Assembly (NCBI GenBank): GCA_021298995.1
Contig: JAJTGB010000021.1
Location: 1-34,673, forward strand
Length of the DNA: 34,673 nt
Direction of reading: 5' to 3'
Origin: Comamonadaceae bacterium
GTDB taxonomy: Bacteria > Pseudomonadota > Gammaproteobacteria > Burkholderiales > Burkholderiaceae_C
The position numbers were made by a program, and so were the translations under genes. The notes beneath the pieces were generated by a model. It had not been told where the DNA came from. It ran no database searches and was given only the letters and a program-made list of their open reading frames with translations. Of this stretch, positions 26,137-34,673 are shown in pieces; the first letter of the stretch is position 1; the number at the start of each line of letters is the position of its first letter.

Positions 26137-27078
26137 ATGACCACACCTTTACCGCCGTCAGATCTGCCAGAGGAAACCCTCGAAGTCGAAGAAGAAGCCA
26201 GCATTGCTTGCGTATTGGTATTCAATGCATCAGATCCCAGTGGGGCCAGTGGCATCAGTGCCGATGTTTTGGCCATTGCCTCCGTAGGGGCCCACGCCCT
26301 GCCCGTTCTCACTGGCGCCTACGCCCGCGACTCCGCCCAAATTTTTGACTTTTTCCCCCTCGACGAAGAAGCCGTTGGGGATCAAGCCCGGGCTGTTTTG
26401 GAAGACATTCCACCGCAAGTTATCAAAGTGGGCTTTGTGGGCAGTGCTGAAAACATCAGCATCATTGCCGAACTCACAGCCGATTACGACGGCGTCCCCG
26501 TGGTGGCCTATATGCCAAACTTGTCTTGGTGGGAAGACGAGCAAATTGACCAATACCTCGACGCCTTTCGCGAACTGCTGCTGCCCCAAACCAGCATCTT
26601 GGTGGGCCATCACAGCACCCTGCGCCGTTGGTTGTTGCCCGATTGGTCTAGCGACAAAAACCCTGGCCCGCGCGATATTGCCAAAGCCGCAGCAGAGCTA
26701 GGCGTGCCCTACACCTTGGTCACGGGCATCACCGTCAACGACCAGCACATTGACAATGTATTGGCCACGCCCGAAACCGTGGTGGGCCATGAAAAATTTG
26801 AGCGCATTGAAGCTGTGTTCAGTGGTGCAGGCGAAACACTTTCTGCCGCCCTGGCCGCTTTAATTGCCACAGGCCTTGATTTATCAGCTGCAGCCAGCGA
26901 AGCTCTGCACTATCTAGACCGCTGCCTAGACGAGGGCTTTCGCCCTGGCATGGGCAAGGTCATCCCAGACCGATTATTTTGGGCACTGCCCGATACTGAG
27001 GACGACGAAGCCGAGGCCGAAGGCCCCGACATGAACGCCGATTTTTTTGAGATGCCAATCAATGACACAAAACACTGA
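26137..27078 (+). CDS. ThiD-like kinase (hydroxymethylpyrimidine/phosphomethylpyrimidine kinase family), divergent
   Basis: [38 protein letters not shown] aligns with the ThiD N-terminal motif. C-terminal [15 protein letters not shown] corresponds to [13 protein letters not shown]. Confidence 0.88.
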   Translation: MTTPLPPSDLPEETLEVEEEASIACVLVFNASDPSGASGISADVLAIASVGAHALPVLTGAYARDSAQIFDFFPLDEEAVGDQARAVLEDIPPQVIKVGFVGSAENISIIAELTADYDGVPVVAYMPNLSWWEDEQIDQYLDAFRELLLPQTSILVGHHSTLRRWLLPDWSSDKNPGPRDIAKAAAELGVPYTLVTGITVNDQHIDNVLATPETVVGHEKFERIEAVFSGAGETLSAALAALIATGLDLSAAASEALHYLDRCLDEGFRPGMGKVIPDRLFWALPDTEDDEAEAEGPDMNADFFEMPINDTKH

Positions 27079-28366
27079 CCTGAACGACACCCTGTTTGAG
27101 CGCGCCCGCAAAGTAATTCCTGGCGGCGTCAATTCACCCGTGCGCGCGTTTCGCGCTGTGGGCGGCACCCCCCGTTTTGTGAAGCGTGCTGAAGGCGCTT
27201 ACTTCTGGGATGCCAACGGTAAAAAATACATCGACTACATCGGCTCATGGGGCCCCATGATTTTGGGTCACGGCCACCCAGCCGTGCTGGAAGCTGTGCA
27301 AAAAGCGGCCCTAGACGGTTTCTCTTTTGGCGCTCCTACCGAGCGCGAAGTGGAGCTGGTGGAAGCCTTGCTCAAGTTGGTGCCGTCCATGGACATGGTG
27401 CGCTTGGTCAGCTCGGGCACCGAAGCTGGCATGAGCGCATTGCGCTTGGCCCGTGGTGCCACTGGCCGCAGCAAAATTATCAAGTTTGAAGGCTGCTACC
27501 ACGGCCACGCCGATGCTTTGTTGGTCAAAGCCGGTTCTGGTTTGGCCACCTTTGGCAACCCCACCAGTGCAGGCGTACCGCCCGAAGTGGTGCAACACAC
27601 CTTGGTGCTCGAGTACAACAACATTGAGCAGCTTGAAGACGCTTTCAAAATTCATGGCAGCGAATTGGCTTGCCTCATGATTGAGCCCATTGCCGGCAAC
27701 ATGAACTTTGTGCGCGCCAGTGTGCCGTTCATGAAACGCTGCCGCGAGTTGTGCAGCCAATACGGCGCCTTGTTGGTGTTTGACGAAGTCATGACCGGCT
27801 GCCGCGTGGCACTGGGCAGCGCGCAAAGCGTTTATGCCAAAAGCATTCCAGGTTTTGAGCCCGACATGACTGTCATGGGCAAAGTGATTGGTGGCGGCAT
27901 GCCTTTGGCAGCCTTCGGTGGCAAGCGCGCCGTCATGGAACAACTGGCGCCTTTGGGCCCGGTCTACCAAGCTGGCACATTGAGTGGCAACCCTGTGGCC
28001 ACCGCTTGCGGTTTGGCCACCTTAGCCGAAATTAGCAAGCCTGGTTTCTTTGATGCCTTGAGTGCTCGCACACGTTCACTAGTCGACGGTCTGTCGGCTG
28101 CTGCAGCGGCAGAAGGCGTGCCCTTTGCAGGCGACTGTGAAGGCGGTATGTTTGGCTTCTTCTTGTTGCCCACCTTGCCCAGCAACTATCCGCAAGTGAT
28201 GAAAACCGATGGCAGCAAGTTCAACACTTTGTTCCACGGCTTGCTTGATCGCGGCGTGTACATTGCACCTGCGCTTTACGAAGCTGGCTTTGTAAGCGGC
28301 GCGCACACGGCGCAAGACATTGCCGATACTGTGAGTGCTGCGCGTGAGATTTTCAAAGCGCTTTAA
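27062..28366 (+). CDS. hemL: Glutamate-1-semialdehyde 2,1-aminomutase
   Basis: [78 protein letters not shown]. Confidence 0.97.
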   Translation: MTQNTDLNDTLFERARKVIPGGVNSPVRAFRAVGGTPRFVKRAEGAYFWDANGKKYIDYIGSWGPMILGHGHPAVLEAVQKAALDGFSFGAPTEREVELVEALLKLVPSMDMVRLVSSGTEAGMSALRLARGATGRSKIIKFEGCYHGHADALLVKAGSGLATFGNPTSAGVPPEVVQHTLVLEYNNIEQLEDAFKIHGSELACLMIEPIAGNMNFVRASVPFMKRCRELCSQYGALLVFDEVMTGCRVALGSAQSVYAKSIPGFEPDMTVMGKVIGGGMPLAAFGGKRAVMEQLAPLGPVYQAGTLSGNPVATACGLATLAEISKPGFFDALSARTRSLVDGLSAAAAAEGVPFAGDCEGGMFGFFLLPTLPSNYPQVMKTDGSKFNTLFHGLLDRGVYIAPALYEAGFVSGAHTAQDIADTVSAAREIFKAL

Positions 28367-29947
28367 TCAGTGACGGAAATGACGCACGCCTGAGAACACC
28401 ATGGCCACGCCGCGTTCATCGGCGGCGGCAATCACTTCAGGATCGCGCATGGAGCCTCCTGGCTGAATGATGCAATTGGCGCCAGCGTCGACCACCACGT
28501 CCAAGCCATCGCGGAATGGGAAGAACGCATCGCTGGCCACCACGGTATTTTGCAAGCTCAAGCCTGCATGGCCGGCTTTGATGCTGGCGATGCGTGCTGA
28601 ATCCAAGCGGCTCATTTGACCGGCGCCCACGCCCATGGTCATGCCATTGGCGCAAAACACAATGGCATTGCTCTTGACGTACTTGGCCACTTTCCAAGCA
28701 AACAACAAATCTTGAAGTTGTGCAGGTGTGGGTTGCACTTTGGTGACCACTTTGAGGTCGGCCAATTGCAACTCGTGGTTGTCGGCAGTTTGAATGAGCA
28801 AACCAGAGCCCACGCGCTTGATGTCTTGCGCGTTGCGGCCTTGTTCAAAAGGCGTGCCACCTGCTTTGAATTCGGGCAAGGCAATTTGCAACACACGCAC
28901 ATTGGCTTTGGCTTTAAAAATTTCCAACGCCTCGGGCGAGTAGGCAGGCGCCATCAACACTTCCACAAACTGCTTGCTAATTTGCTGCGCGGCAGCAGCG
29001 TCAACAGTGCGGTTCAGCGCAATGATGCCGCCAAACGCAGAAGTTGGATCGGTTTGAAACGCTTTGCTGTAAGACTCGAGTGCATTGGCACCCACAGCCA
29101 CACCGCAAGGATTGGCGTGCTTCACAATCACGCAAGCTGCCTCGGTAAAGCTCCTCACACATTCCCAAGCTGCATCGGCATCGGCAATGTTGTTATACGA
29201 CAGTTCTTTGCCCTGCAATTGCACAGCCGTGACCAATGAGCCAGGGGCTGGATACAAGTCGCGATAAAAAGCGGCAGTTTGATGCGGGTTCTCGCCGTAG
29301 CGCAAGTCTTGCAATTTCACAAATCGGCCATTGGACTGCGCTGGGTATTCTGTGCGAGTGCCGTCTTCCAAGTTGTAAGAAGACAAGTAGTCGCTGATGG
29401 CGGCGTCGTAATTGCTGATGCGATTGAAGGCGGCCACAGACAAAGCAAACCGAGTTTTATCAGACACTTTGCCGTTAGCTTTGAGTTCTTCAATGACGGT
29501 AGCGTATTGCGATGCATCGGTGAGCACAGCCACGTCTTTCCAGTTCTTGGCCGCACTGCGCACCATGGCAGGACCACCAATGTCGATGTTCTCAATGGCG
29601 TCTTCTAAAGTGCAACCAGGCTTGGCCACGGTGGCTTCGAAGGGATACAAGTTGACAATGAGCAAATCGATGGTTTGAATGCCGTGTTCTTTCAAAGCGG
29701 CCATGTGCTCAGGTACATCGCGTCGCGCCAATAAGCCACCATGTACTTTGGGGTGCAAAGTTTTAACGCGGCCATCCAGCATTTCTGGAAACTCTGTCAC
29801 TTGCGCCACCTCTGTCACGGGCAAACCTTGTTCGGCCAGCAGTTTGGCGGTGCCGCCGGTGGAAACCAACTCCACCTTCAGCGCATGCAGCGCTTGAGCA
29901 AGTTCGACGATGCCGGTTTTGTCAGAGACAGAAATCAGAGCTTTCAT
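28367..29947 (-). CDS. purH: Bifunctional AICAR formyltransferase / IMP cyclohydrolase
   Basis: [64 protein letters not shown]. Confidence 0.98.
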   Translation of the reverse strand: MKALISVSDKTGIVELAQALHALKVELVSTGGTAKLLAEQGLPVTEVAQVTEFPEMLDGRVKTLHPKVHGGLLARRDVPEHMAALKEHGIQTIDLLIVNLYPFEATVAKPGCTLEDAIENIDIGGPAMVRSAAKNWKDVAVLTDASQYATVIEELKANGKVSDKTRFALSVAAFNRISNYDAAISDYLSSYNLEDGTRTEYPAQSNGRFVKLQDLRYGENPHQTAAFYRDLYPAPGSLVTAVQLQGKELSYNNIADADAAWECVRSFTEAACVIVKHANPCGVAVGANALESYSKAFQTDPTSAFGGIIALNRTVDAAAAQQISKQFVEVLMAPAYSPEALEIFKAKANVRVLQIALPEFKAGGTPFEQGRNAQDIKRVGSGLLIQTADNHELQLADLKVVTKVQPTPAQLQDLLFAWKVAKYVKSNAIVFCANGMTMGVGAGQMSRLDSARIASIKAGHAGLSLQNTVVASDAFFPFRDGLDVVVDAGANCIIQPGGSMRDPEVIAAADERGVAMVFSGVRHFRH

Positions 29948-29951
29948 TATT

Positions 29952-30188
29952 TCACTTCAAAAGTTTGTGTTCTAAAAGTTTCTTGCGCAGTGTGTTGCGG
30001 TTCAGTCCTAGCCACTCCGCGGCGCGCGATTGGTTTTGGTCTGCACGTTGCATGACCACTTCTAACAGCGGCTTCTCCACCACATTGAGTACCATGTCAT
30101 ACATGCCATGCGGCTCTTCACCTCCCATGTCGCGAAAGTAATCGTTCAAACTGTCACGGATGCATTCGTCTATTTTTTTCTTGCTCAT
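29952..30188 (-). CDS. fis: Fis-family DNA-binding protein
   Basis: [41 protein letters not shown]; located downstream of dusB. Confidence 0.95.
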   Translation of the reverse strand: MSKKKIDECIRDSLNDYFRDMGGEEPHGMYDMVLNVVEKPLLEVVMQRADQNQSRAAEWLGLNRNTLRKKLLEHKLLK

Positions 30189-31234
30189 TCCATTGTCTCC
30201 AAAGCCATTTCAGCCTGATTGCCTGCAACAGCCACTGGCATGCGCTCCATGCGCGCTGCCATTTCCTCAAAAAAATCTGCCACGGCCCGAGATTGCAAAT
30301 CGGCCGACTCCAATGTGTTCATGTAGTCTCTGAACAACTCACCGCCTGGTAAATCACGCACATACCAGCCAATGTGTTTGCGTGCAGAACGCACACCGGT
30401 AAGCTCACCATACAAAGCATAGTGGTCTTGCAAATGTTCTAACAAAGCTCGCTTGACCTCGGCCACCAAAGGCGGCGCCAAGTACTCGCCTGTTGCCAAG
30501 AAATGCACAATTTCACGGAAGATCCAAGGTCGCCCTTGAGCGGCGCGACCCACCATGAGCGCATCTGCACCTGTGTGCTTTAAAACTTGCAGGGCCTTCG
30601 CGGGTGAATCGATGTCGCCATTGGCCACCACTGGAATTTTGAGGGCCGCTTTGACGGCCGCCACCGTGTCGTATTCGGCAAAACCTTTGTAGCCTTGCTC
30701 GCGCGTGCGGCCATGTACGGTAACCATTTGGATGCCCACGCTTTCAAACGCCTTGGCCAATACCAATGCGTTTTTTTCGGTGTCGCACCAGCCGGTGCGC
30801 ATTTTCAAAGTTACAGGCACACCCCGTGGCTCACAAGCGGCAACCACCGCCGATGCAATTTCGATGGCCAAAGTTTCGTTTTGCATGAGGGCAGACCCCG
30901 CCCATTTGTTGCAAACCTTTTTGGCGGGGCAACCCATGTTGATGTCAATGATTTGCGCGCCCTGATCGATGTTGTAGGCAGCGGCCTCGGCCATCATGGC
31001 GGCATCGGTGCCTGCAATCTGAACCGCAATGGGGCCGGGCTCACCATCGTGATTGGCTCGGCGCGACGTCTTTAAACTTTTCCACAAGTCTTTGCGCGAT
31101 GTGACCATTTCGCTCACGGCATAGCCCGCACCAAACTGTCTGCACAATTGGCGAAATGGCCGATCTGTCACGCCCGCCATGGGCGCGACAAAAACAGCAT
31201 TGGGTAAAACGTAAGGTCCGATTTGCATGGACAA
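30185..31234 (-). CDS. dusB: tRNA-dihydrouridine synthase B
   Basis: VFVAPMAGVTDRPFRQLCRQFGAGYAVSEM, DINMGCPAKKVCNKWAGSALMQ, VVANGDIDSP. Confidence 0.97.
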   Translation of the reverse strand: MSMQIGPYVLPNAVFVAPMAGVTDRPFRQLCRQFGAGYAVSEMVTSRKDLWKSLKTSRRANHDGEPGPIAVQIAGTDAAMMAEAAAYNIDQGAQIIDINMGCPAKKVCNKWAGSALMQNETLAIEIASAVVAACEPRGVPVTLKMRTGWCDTEKNALVLAKAFESVGIQMVTVHGRTREQGYKGFAEYDTVAAVKAALKIPVVANGDIDSPAKALQVLKHTGADALMVGRAAQGRPWIFREIVHFLATGEYLAPPLVAEVKRALLEHLQDHYALYGELTGVRSARKHIGWYVRDLPGGELFRDYMNTLESADLQSRAVADFFEEMAARMERMPVAVAGNQAEMALETME

Positions 31235-31277
31235 GGCGAGAGGGAGGAAAAGTCGATCTGCTTAAAAAGGAGGCACG

Positions 31278-31335
31278 ATTGTAATTGCTTAATTTTTCAG
31301 CAGGGGAATTATTTTGAAAGAATTTTTGAAAGAGT
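31278..31335 (-). promoter_or_regulatory. Putative dusB-fis promoter region: -10 TACAAT with GC-rich discriminator and AT-rich upstream repeat
   Basis: Minus strand reads AAAAACTCTTTCAAAAATTCTTTCAAAATAATT...TACAATCGTGCC. No good -35 hexamer was seen. Confidence 0.35.
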
Positions 31336-31371
31336 TTTTAAATACGCACCTTTAGCTACACTCTCAGGCAA

Positions 31372-31887
31372 ATGGAAGCATGGCTCTCACCCCTTTTGGC
31401 TCAAATTTTGGCATGGTTGGCCTTGCCCGAACACGGTCTGTCAACCGTGTTCACCATTGCATTTATTTCGGCAACCTTGCTGCCCATGGGTTCAGAGCCG
31501 GCTGTTTTTGGTTTAGTCAAACTCAACCCTGATTTGTTTTGGGCGGCTATTTTGGTTGCCACTGCGGGCAATACGCTGGGCGGCATGCTGAGTTGGTGGA
31601 TGGGCTACGGTGCACACCATGCCTTGGACAAAGTGCGCAGTCGCAAAAACCAGCCAAGCTCTGAAAGTACCAGCATCAGCGACAAAATGCATTGGCGCGC
31701 ATTGAAGTGGCTAGAAAAGTTAGGCCCTAAAGCTTGCTTGTTGTCTTGGCTGCCCGGCGTGGGCGACCCCTTGTGCGCCGTGGCGGGATGGCTCAAGATG
31801 CCCCTGTTGGCCTGCACCATTTACATGGCGATTGGTAAATTTTTGCGGTATTTGCTAATGACAAGCTTGCTGTTGTGGGTGTTTTAA
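31372..31887 (+). CDS. YqaA family (DedA/SNARE-associated-like) membrane protein
   Basis: FISATLLPMGSEPAVFGLVKLNPDLFWAAILVATAGNTLGGMLSWWMGYG, WLPGVGDPLCAVAGWLKM. Confidence 0.9.
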   Translation: MEAWLSPLLAQILAWLALPEHGLSTVFTIAFISATLLPMGSEPAVFGLVKLNPDLFWAAILVATAGNTLGGMLSWWMGYGAHHALDKVRSRKNQPSSESTSISDKMHWRALKWLEKLGPKACLLSWLPGVGDPLCAVAGWLKMPLLACTIYMAIGKFLRYLLMTSLLLWVF

Positions 31888-31924
31888 AGCGCATTTAACG
31901 CGCCCTAAAAACACATTAAAAAGT

Positions 31925-32677
31925 CTACCGAAACAACAACATGACGGCCACCACCGTCAAAAAGCCAAGCAAGGCTCGGCGAAAAGTCTCTTCACTCAAA
32001 CGATGTCGAATTTTTCGACCCGTCAGCAATCCCACAAACATGGGGATGATGGCTAAAAAAGAATAGCCCACATCGTCTAAAGACATGCGGTCAAAATGCC
32101 ACATGGCACCATACAGAGGCCATGCTGCATTCAAATAAATGACACTGATGCAGCCCACAAATTCATCGCGCTTCAGCTTCAAGGACATCAAGTAGCTGAT
32201 CACAATGGGGCCCATCAGTGAAGATGCACCGCCAAGCAAGCCTGAGACCGTCCCCACCAAAGCACTGGCCGTTGCTTCTTTTTCTGTTGGAATATTGAAG
32301 CTTGGCTTGAAGGCCATGAGCACCACAGCCAAGATCAAGGCCAGCGCCAGCACCATGTTTAACTCGCGAACACTGAAAGACAAAGTCCAGTACACAGCCA
32401 GCACCGTCACGATGGCTTGCGTCAGCATAAGAGGCCAAAACCGCTTGAGACTGGACTTCAAGCTGCCTTCTTGCCACACCTGCCAAATGTTGGAAACCAA
32501 AACAGGCACCGAAACCAGCGCAATGGCTTGGGTGCTGCTGATAAATAGCGACATGACGGGCACCGCAAACAAAGGCAAGCCCACGCCCAAGGTCCCTTTG
32601 ATCAAACCACCGCCTGCGATGGCAGCCGAACAGATCAAGACGATCAGCACCACGTCAGGGCCGAAATCAATTGGCAT
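31925..32677 (-). CDS. Sulfite exporter TauE/SafE family membrane protein
   Basis: Eight-TM-like pattern; GGGLIKGTLGVGLPLFAVPVM, GTVSGLLGGASSLMGPIVISYLMSL. Confidence 0.92.
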   Translation of the reverse strand: MPIDFGPDVVLIVLICSAAIAGGGLIKGTLGVGLPLFAVPVMSLFISSTQAIALVSVPVLVSNIWQVWQEGSLKSSLKRFWPLMLTQAIVTVLAVYWTLSFSVRELNMVLALALILAVVLMAFKPSFNIPTEKEATASALVGTVSGLLGGASSLMGPIVISYLMSLKLKRDEFVGCISVIYLNAAWPLYGAMWHFDRMSLDDVGYSFLAIIPMFVGLLTGRKIRHRLSEETFRRALLGFLTVVAVMLLFR

Positions 32678-32694
32678 AGGGTGTGATAACTGAG

Positions 32695-33786
32695 TTAGCT
32701 GCTAAACAAGAAGTTCATCACATCGCCATCTTTGACCACGTATTCCTTGCCTTCAGCGCGCATTTTCCCAGCGTCTTTGGCACCTTGCTCGCCCTTGTAA
32801 GCGATGTAGTCGTCATAGGAAATAGTTTGGGCCCGGATGTAGCCTTTTTCAAAGTCGGTGTGAATCACACCCGCAGCTTGTGGGCCTGTATCGCCTACAT
32901 GAATGGTCCAAGCGCGCACTTCTTTCACGCCAGCAGTGAAATAAGTTTGCAAGCCTAAGAGAGAGTAGGCAGAGCGAATCAAACGGTTGAGGCCAGGTTC
33001 TGTTTGTCCCAATTCTTCCAAGAACATCTGGCGATCTTCGTCTGACATTTCAGACATTTCTGCTTCTAGCTTGGCACAAATGGCCACCACGGGTGCATTT
33101 TGCGCCGCGGCATAGGCCTTCAATTTGTCGAGCAAGGGGTTGTTTTCAAAACCATCCTCGGCCACGTTGGCCACAAACATGGCAGGCTTGGCGGTGATCA
33201 AGAAAAACTGGCTGAGCAATGGGCGCTCTTCTTTGCTGAAATCGATGGTTCGAACAGGCTTGCCTTCGTTCAAGGCCGCTTGGCATTTTTCTAAAATGGC
33301 CACCAGCTTGATGGACTCTTTGTCGCCAGAGCGCGCCGTTTTTTGCACGCGGTGCAATCCTTTTTCAACGGCCGTGAGGTCGGCCAAGCACAGCTCGGTT
33401 TGAATCACTTCAATGTCGGAGATAGGGTCCACACGGCCCGCCACGTGAATCACGTTGTCGTCTTCAAAGCAACGAACCACATTGATAGTGGCATCGGTTT
33501 CGCGAATGTGGGCCAAAAATTTGTTGCCCAAGCCTTCGCCTGTGCTGGCACCGGCCACCAAGCCCGCAATGTCCACAAACTCCACAATGGCTGGCACGAT
33601 GCGCTCGGGGGTGATGATGGCGGCCAATTCTTGCAGGCGGGCATCTGGCACTTCCACCACGCCCGTGTTGGGCTCAATGGTGCAAAAGGGATAGTTTTCG
33701 GCCGCAATGCCCGCTTTGGTCAGGGCGTTAAAAAGGGTGGACTTGCCAACGTTAGGCAGGCCCACAATGCCACATTTGAGGCTCAT
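32695..33786 (-). CDS. ychF: Redox-regulated ATPase YchF (Obg family)
   Basis: [48 protein letters not shown]. Start corrected to 33786. Confidence 0.97.
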   Translation of the reverse strand: MSLKCGIVGLPNVGKSTLFNALTKAGIAAENYPFCTIEPNTGVVEVPDARLQELAAIITPERIVPAIVEFVDIAGLVAGASTGEGLGNKFLAHIRETDATINVVRCFEDDNVIHVAGRVDPISDIEVIQTELCLADLTAVEKGLHRVQKTARSGDKESIKLVAILEKCQAALNEGKPVRTIDFSKEERPLLSQFFLITAKPAMFVANVAEDGFENNPLLDKLKAYAAAQNAPVVAICAKLEAEMSEMSDEDRQMFLEELGQTEPGLNRLIRSAYSLLGLQTYFTAGVKEVRAWTIHVGDTGPQAAGVIHTDFEKGYIRAQTISYDDYIAYKGEQGAKDAGKMRAEGKEYVVKDGDVMNFLFSS

Positions 33787-33954
33787 GGAAGACTTTCTTG
33801 GATTCTGCGAATAATCCGTGATTTTAAAGGGTGAGCGTGGTCTAATTTCCATCTATGTTGAAAGCCATTTCTCAAAATACCTTGAAGTGCTCACTTACCC
33901 CCCGGTCAGCCCCACCTGAACAAGGCTTACCCAACGCCTTCTACAATTGGACGC

Positions 33955-34673
33955 ATGTCGACTTCCTTCACTCAATTTGATGTTTGCATTCGTGGTGCTG
34001 GCATCGTCGGGCGCAGCCTTGCCTTGATGCTGGCGTCACAAGGACAGCGGGTTGCACTGGTCAACCTGCATGCCTCCGCCAATGCGGGCTTGGGTCACAG
34101 CGACGTTCGGGCCTACGCCTTGAACATGGCAGCCAAACAACTCCTCACCGACTTGCGCTGCTGGCCTGAAGCTTCTGCCTGCACCCCCATTTTGAAAATG
34201 CACATTCAGGGTGATCAAGGTGGCAATCTGGAATTCAGCGCCGCACAGCAAGGTGTAGAAGCTTTGAATTGGATGGTGGATGTACCCAGCTTGGAAAACA
34301 ATTTGCGCAAGGCCAGTGGTTTTCAGCCCCTCATTCAAGAAGTGACAGAAAGTGTATCGGCGCCCCTTACTGTCATTTGCGAAGGCCGCGCCAGTCAAAC
34401 ACGGGCAGAATTGGGCCTGGCATTTGATATCAAGCATTACGACCAACACGCCTTGGCCTGCCGCATTCGCACACAAGCACCCCACTCGCAAATGGCACGC
34501 CAATGGTTTCAAAAAACCCATGGCCCCGAAATTTTGGCCTTCTTGCCCATTGGCGGCGAAGCCAGCCATGAATGGGCGGTGGTTTGGTCTCTCACACCTG
34601 CGCGCGCACAAGCTTTGCTGAATGTCAGCGTTGACTCATTCCAGCTTCAATTGCAAGACGCCAGCCAAGGCAT
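33955..34673 (+). CDS. UbiH/UbiF/COQ6-like FAD-dependent monooxygenase, 3' end outside window
   Basis: Manual translation open to the window end: MSTSFTQFDVCIRGAGIVGRSLALMLASQGQRVALVN (GxGxxG), SDVRAYALNMAAKQLL (DxRxxAL). Absent from the track because no stop lies within the window. Confidence 0.85.
   Translation, partial: MSTSFTQFDVCIRGAGIVGRSLALMLASQGQRVALVNLHASANAGLGHSDVRAYALNMAAKQLLTDLRCWPEASACTPILKMHIQGDQGGNLEFSAAQQGVEALNWMVDVPSLENNLRKASGFQPLIQEVTESVSAPLTVICEGRASQTRAELGLAFDIKHYDQHALACRIRTQAPHSQMARQWFQKTHGPEILAFLPIGGEASHEWAVVWSLTPARAQALLNVSVDSFQLQLQDASQG

Noticed and set aside
31888-31924. GCGC...GCGC repeat between YqaA-like gene and tauE as terminator
   Set aside because: Only about four paired bases and no clear T-run.
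1-34673. CRISPR arrays, transposases, integrases, phage genes
   Set aside because: No regularly spaced repeats, and no transposase, integrase or phage structural motif seen in the translations. The tRNA at 19685 has no adjacent integrase or attachment-site duplication.

Overview
This window is mostly conserved core chromosome of a betaproteobacterium. Gene content and order look like Burkholderiales/Comamonadaceae; that placement is inference from protein motifs and synteny, with no search run. From left to right it contains: the 3' end of rpoH; a short HicB-like antitoxin with a truncated HicA remnant; a large minus-strand cytochrome c oxidase and heme A cluster (ctaC with a fused cytochrome c domain, ctaD, a 39-aa small assembly protein, ctaG, a DUF2970 protein, ctaE, surf1, a Sco-like ORF, ctaA, ctaB, sco1); a BioC-like methyltransferase, comF and trmL; a thiolase / quinone oxidoreductase / MaoC operon; DUF1841 and a diheme cytochrome c; a MoxR AAA / small membrane protein / GNAT / CoxE-like VWA operon; DUF1330 and a tRNA-Arg(CCU); a yqgE-ruvX-pyrR-pyrB-pyrC'-plsC cluster; a photolyase; rubredoxin / ThiD-like / hemL; purH-fis-dusB; a YqaA-like protein; ychF-tauE; and a partial UbiH-like monooxygenase cut by the window end. 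Four features are absent from or incomplete in the supplied ORF track: rubredoxin (57 aa), the cox small assembly protein (39 aa), the hicA remnant, and the UbiH-like CDS running off the right edge. I found no CRISPR array, transposase, prophage or clear new multi-gene system. The best leads are local: a ThiD-like protein with GAGE where the catalytic GTGC/GTGD is expected, a PyrC-like protein lacking the zinc-binding HxH motif, a tRNA-Arg with an acceptor-stem mismatch and a competing 5' arm, an orphan hicB with a broken hicA, a cryptic Sco-like CxxxC protein, and several palindromes placed on promoters or start codons.
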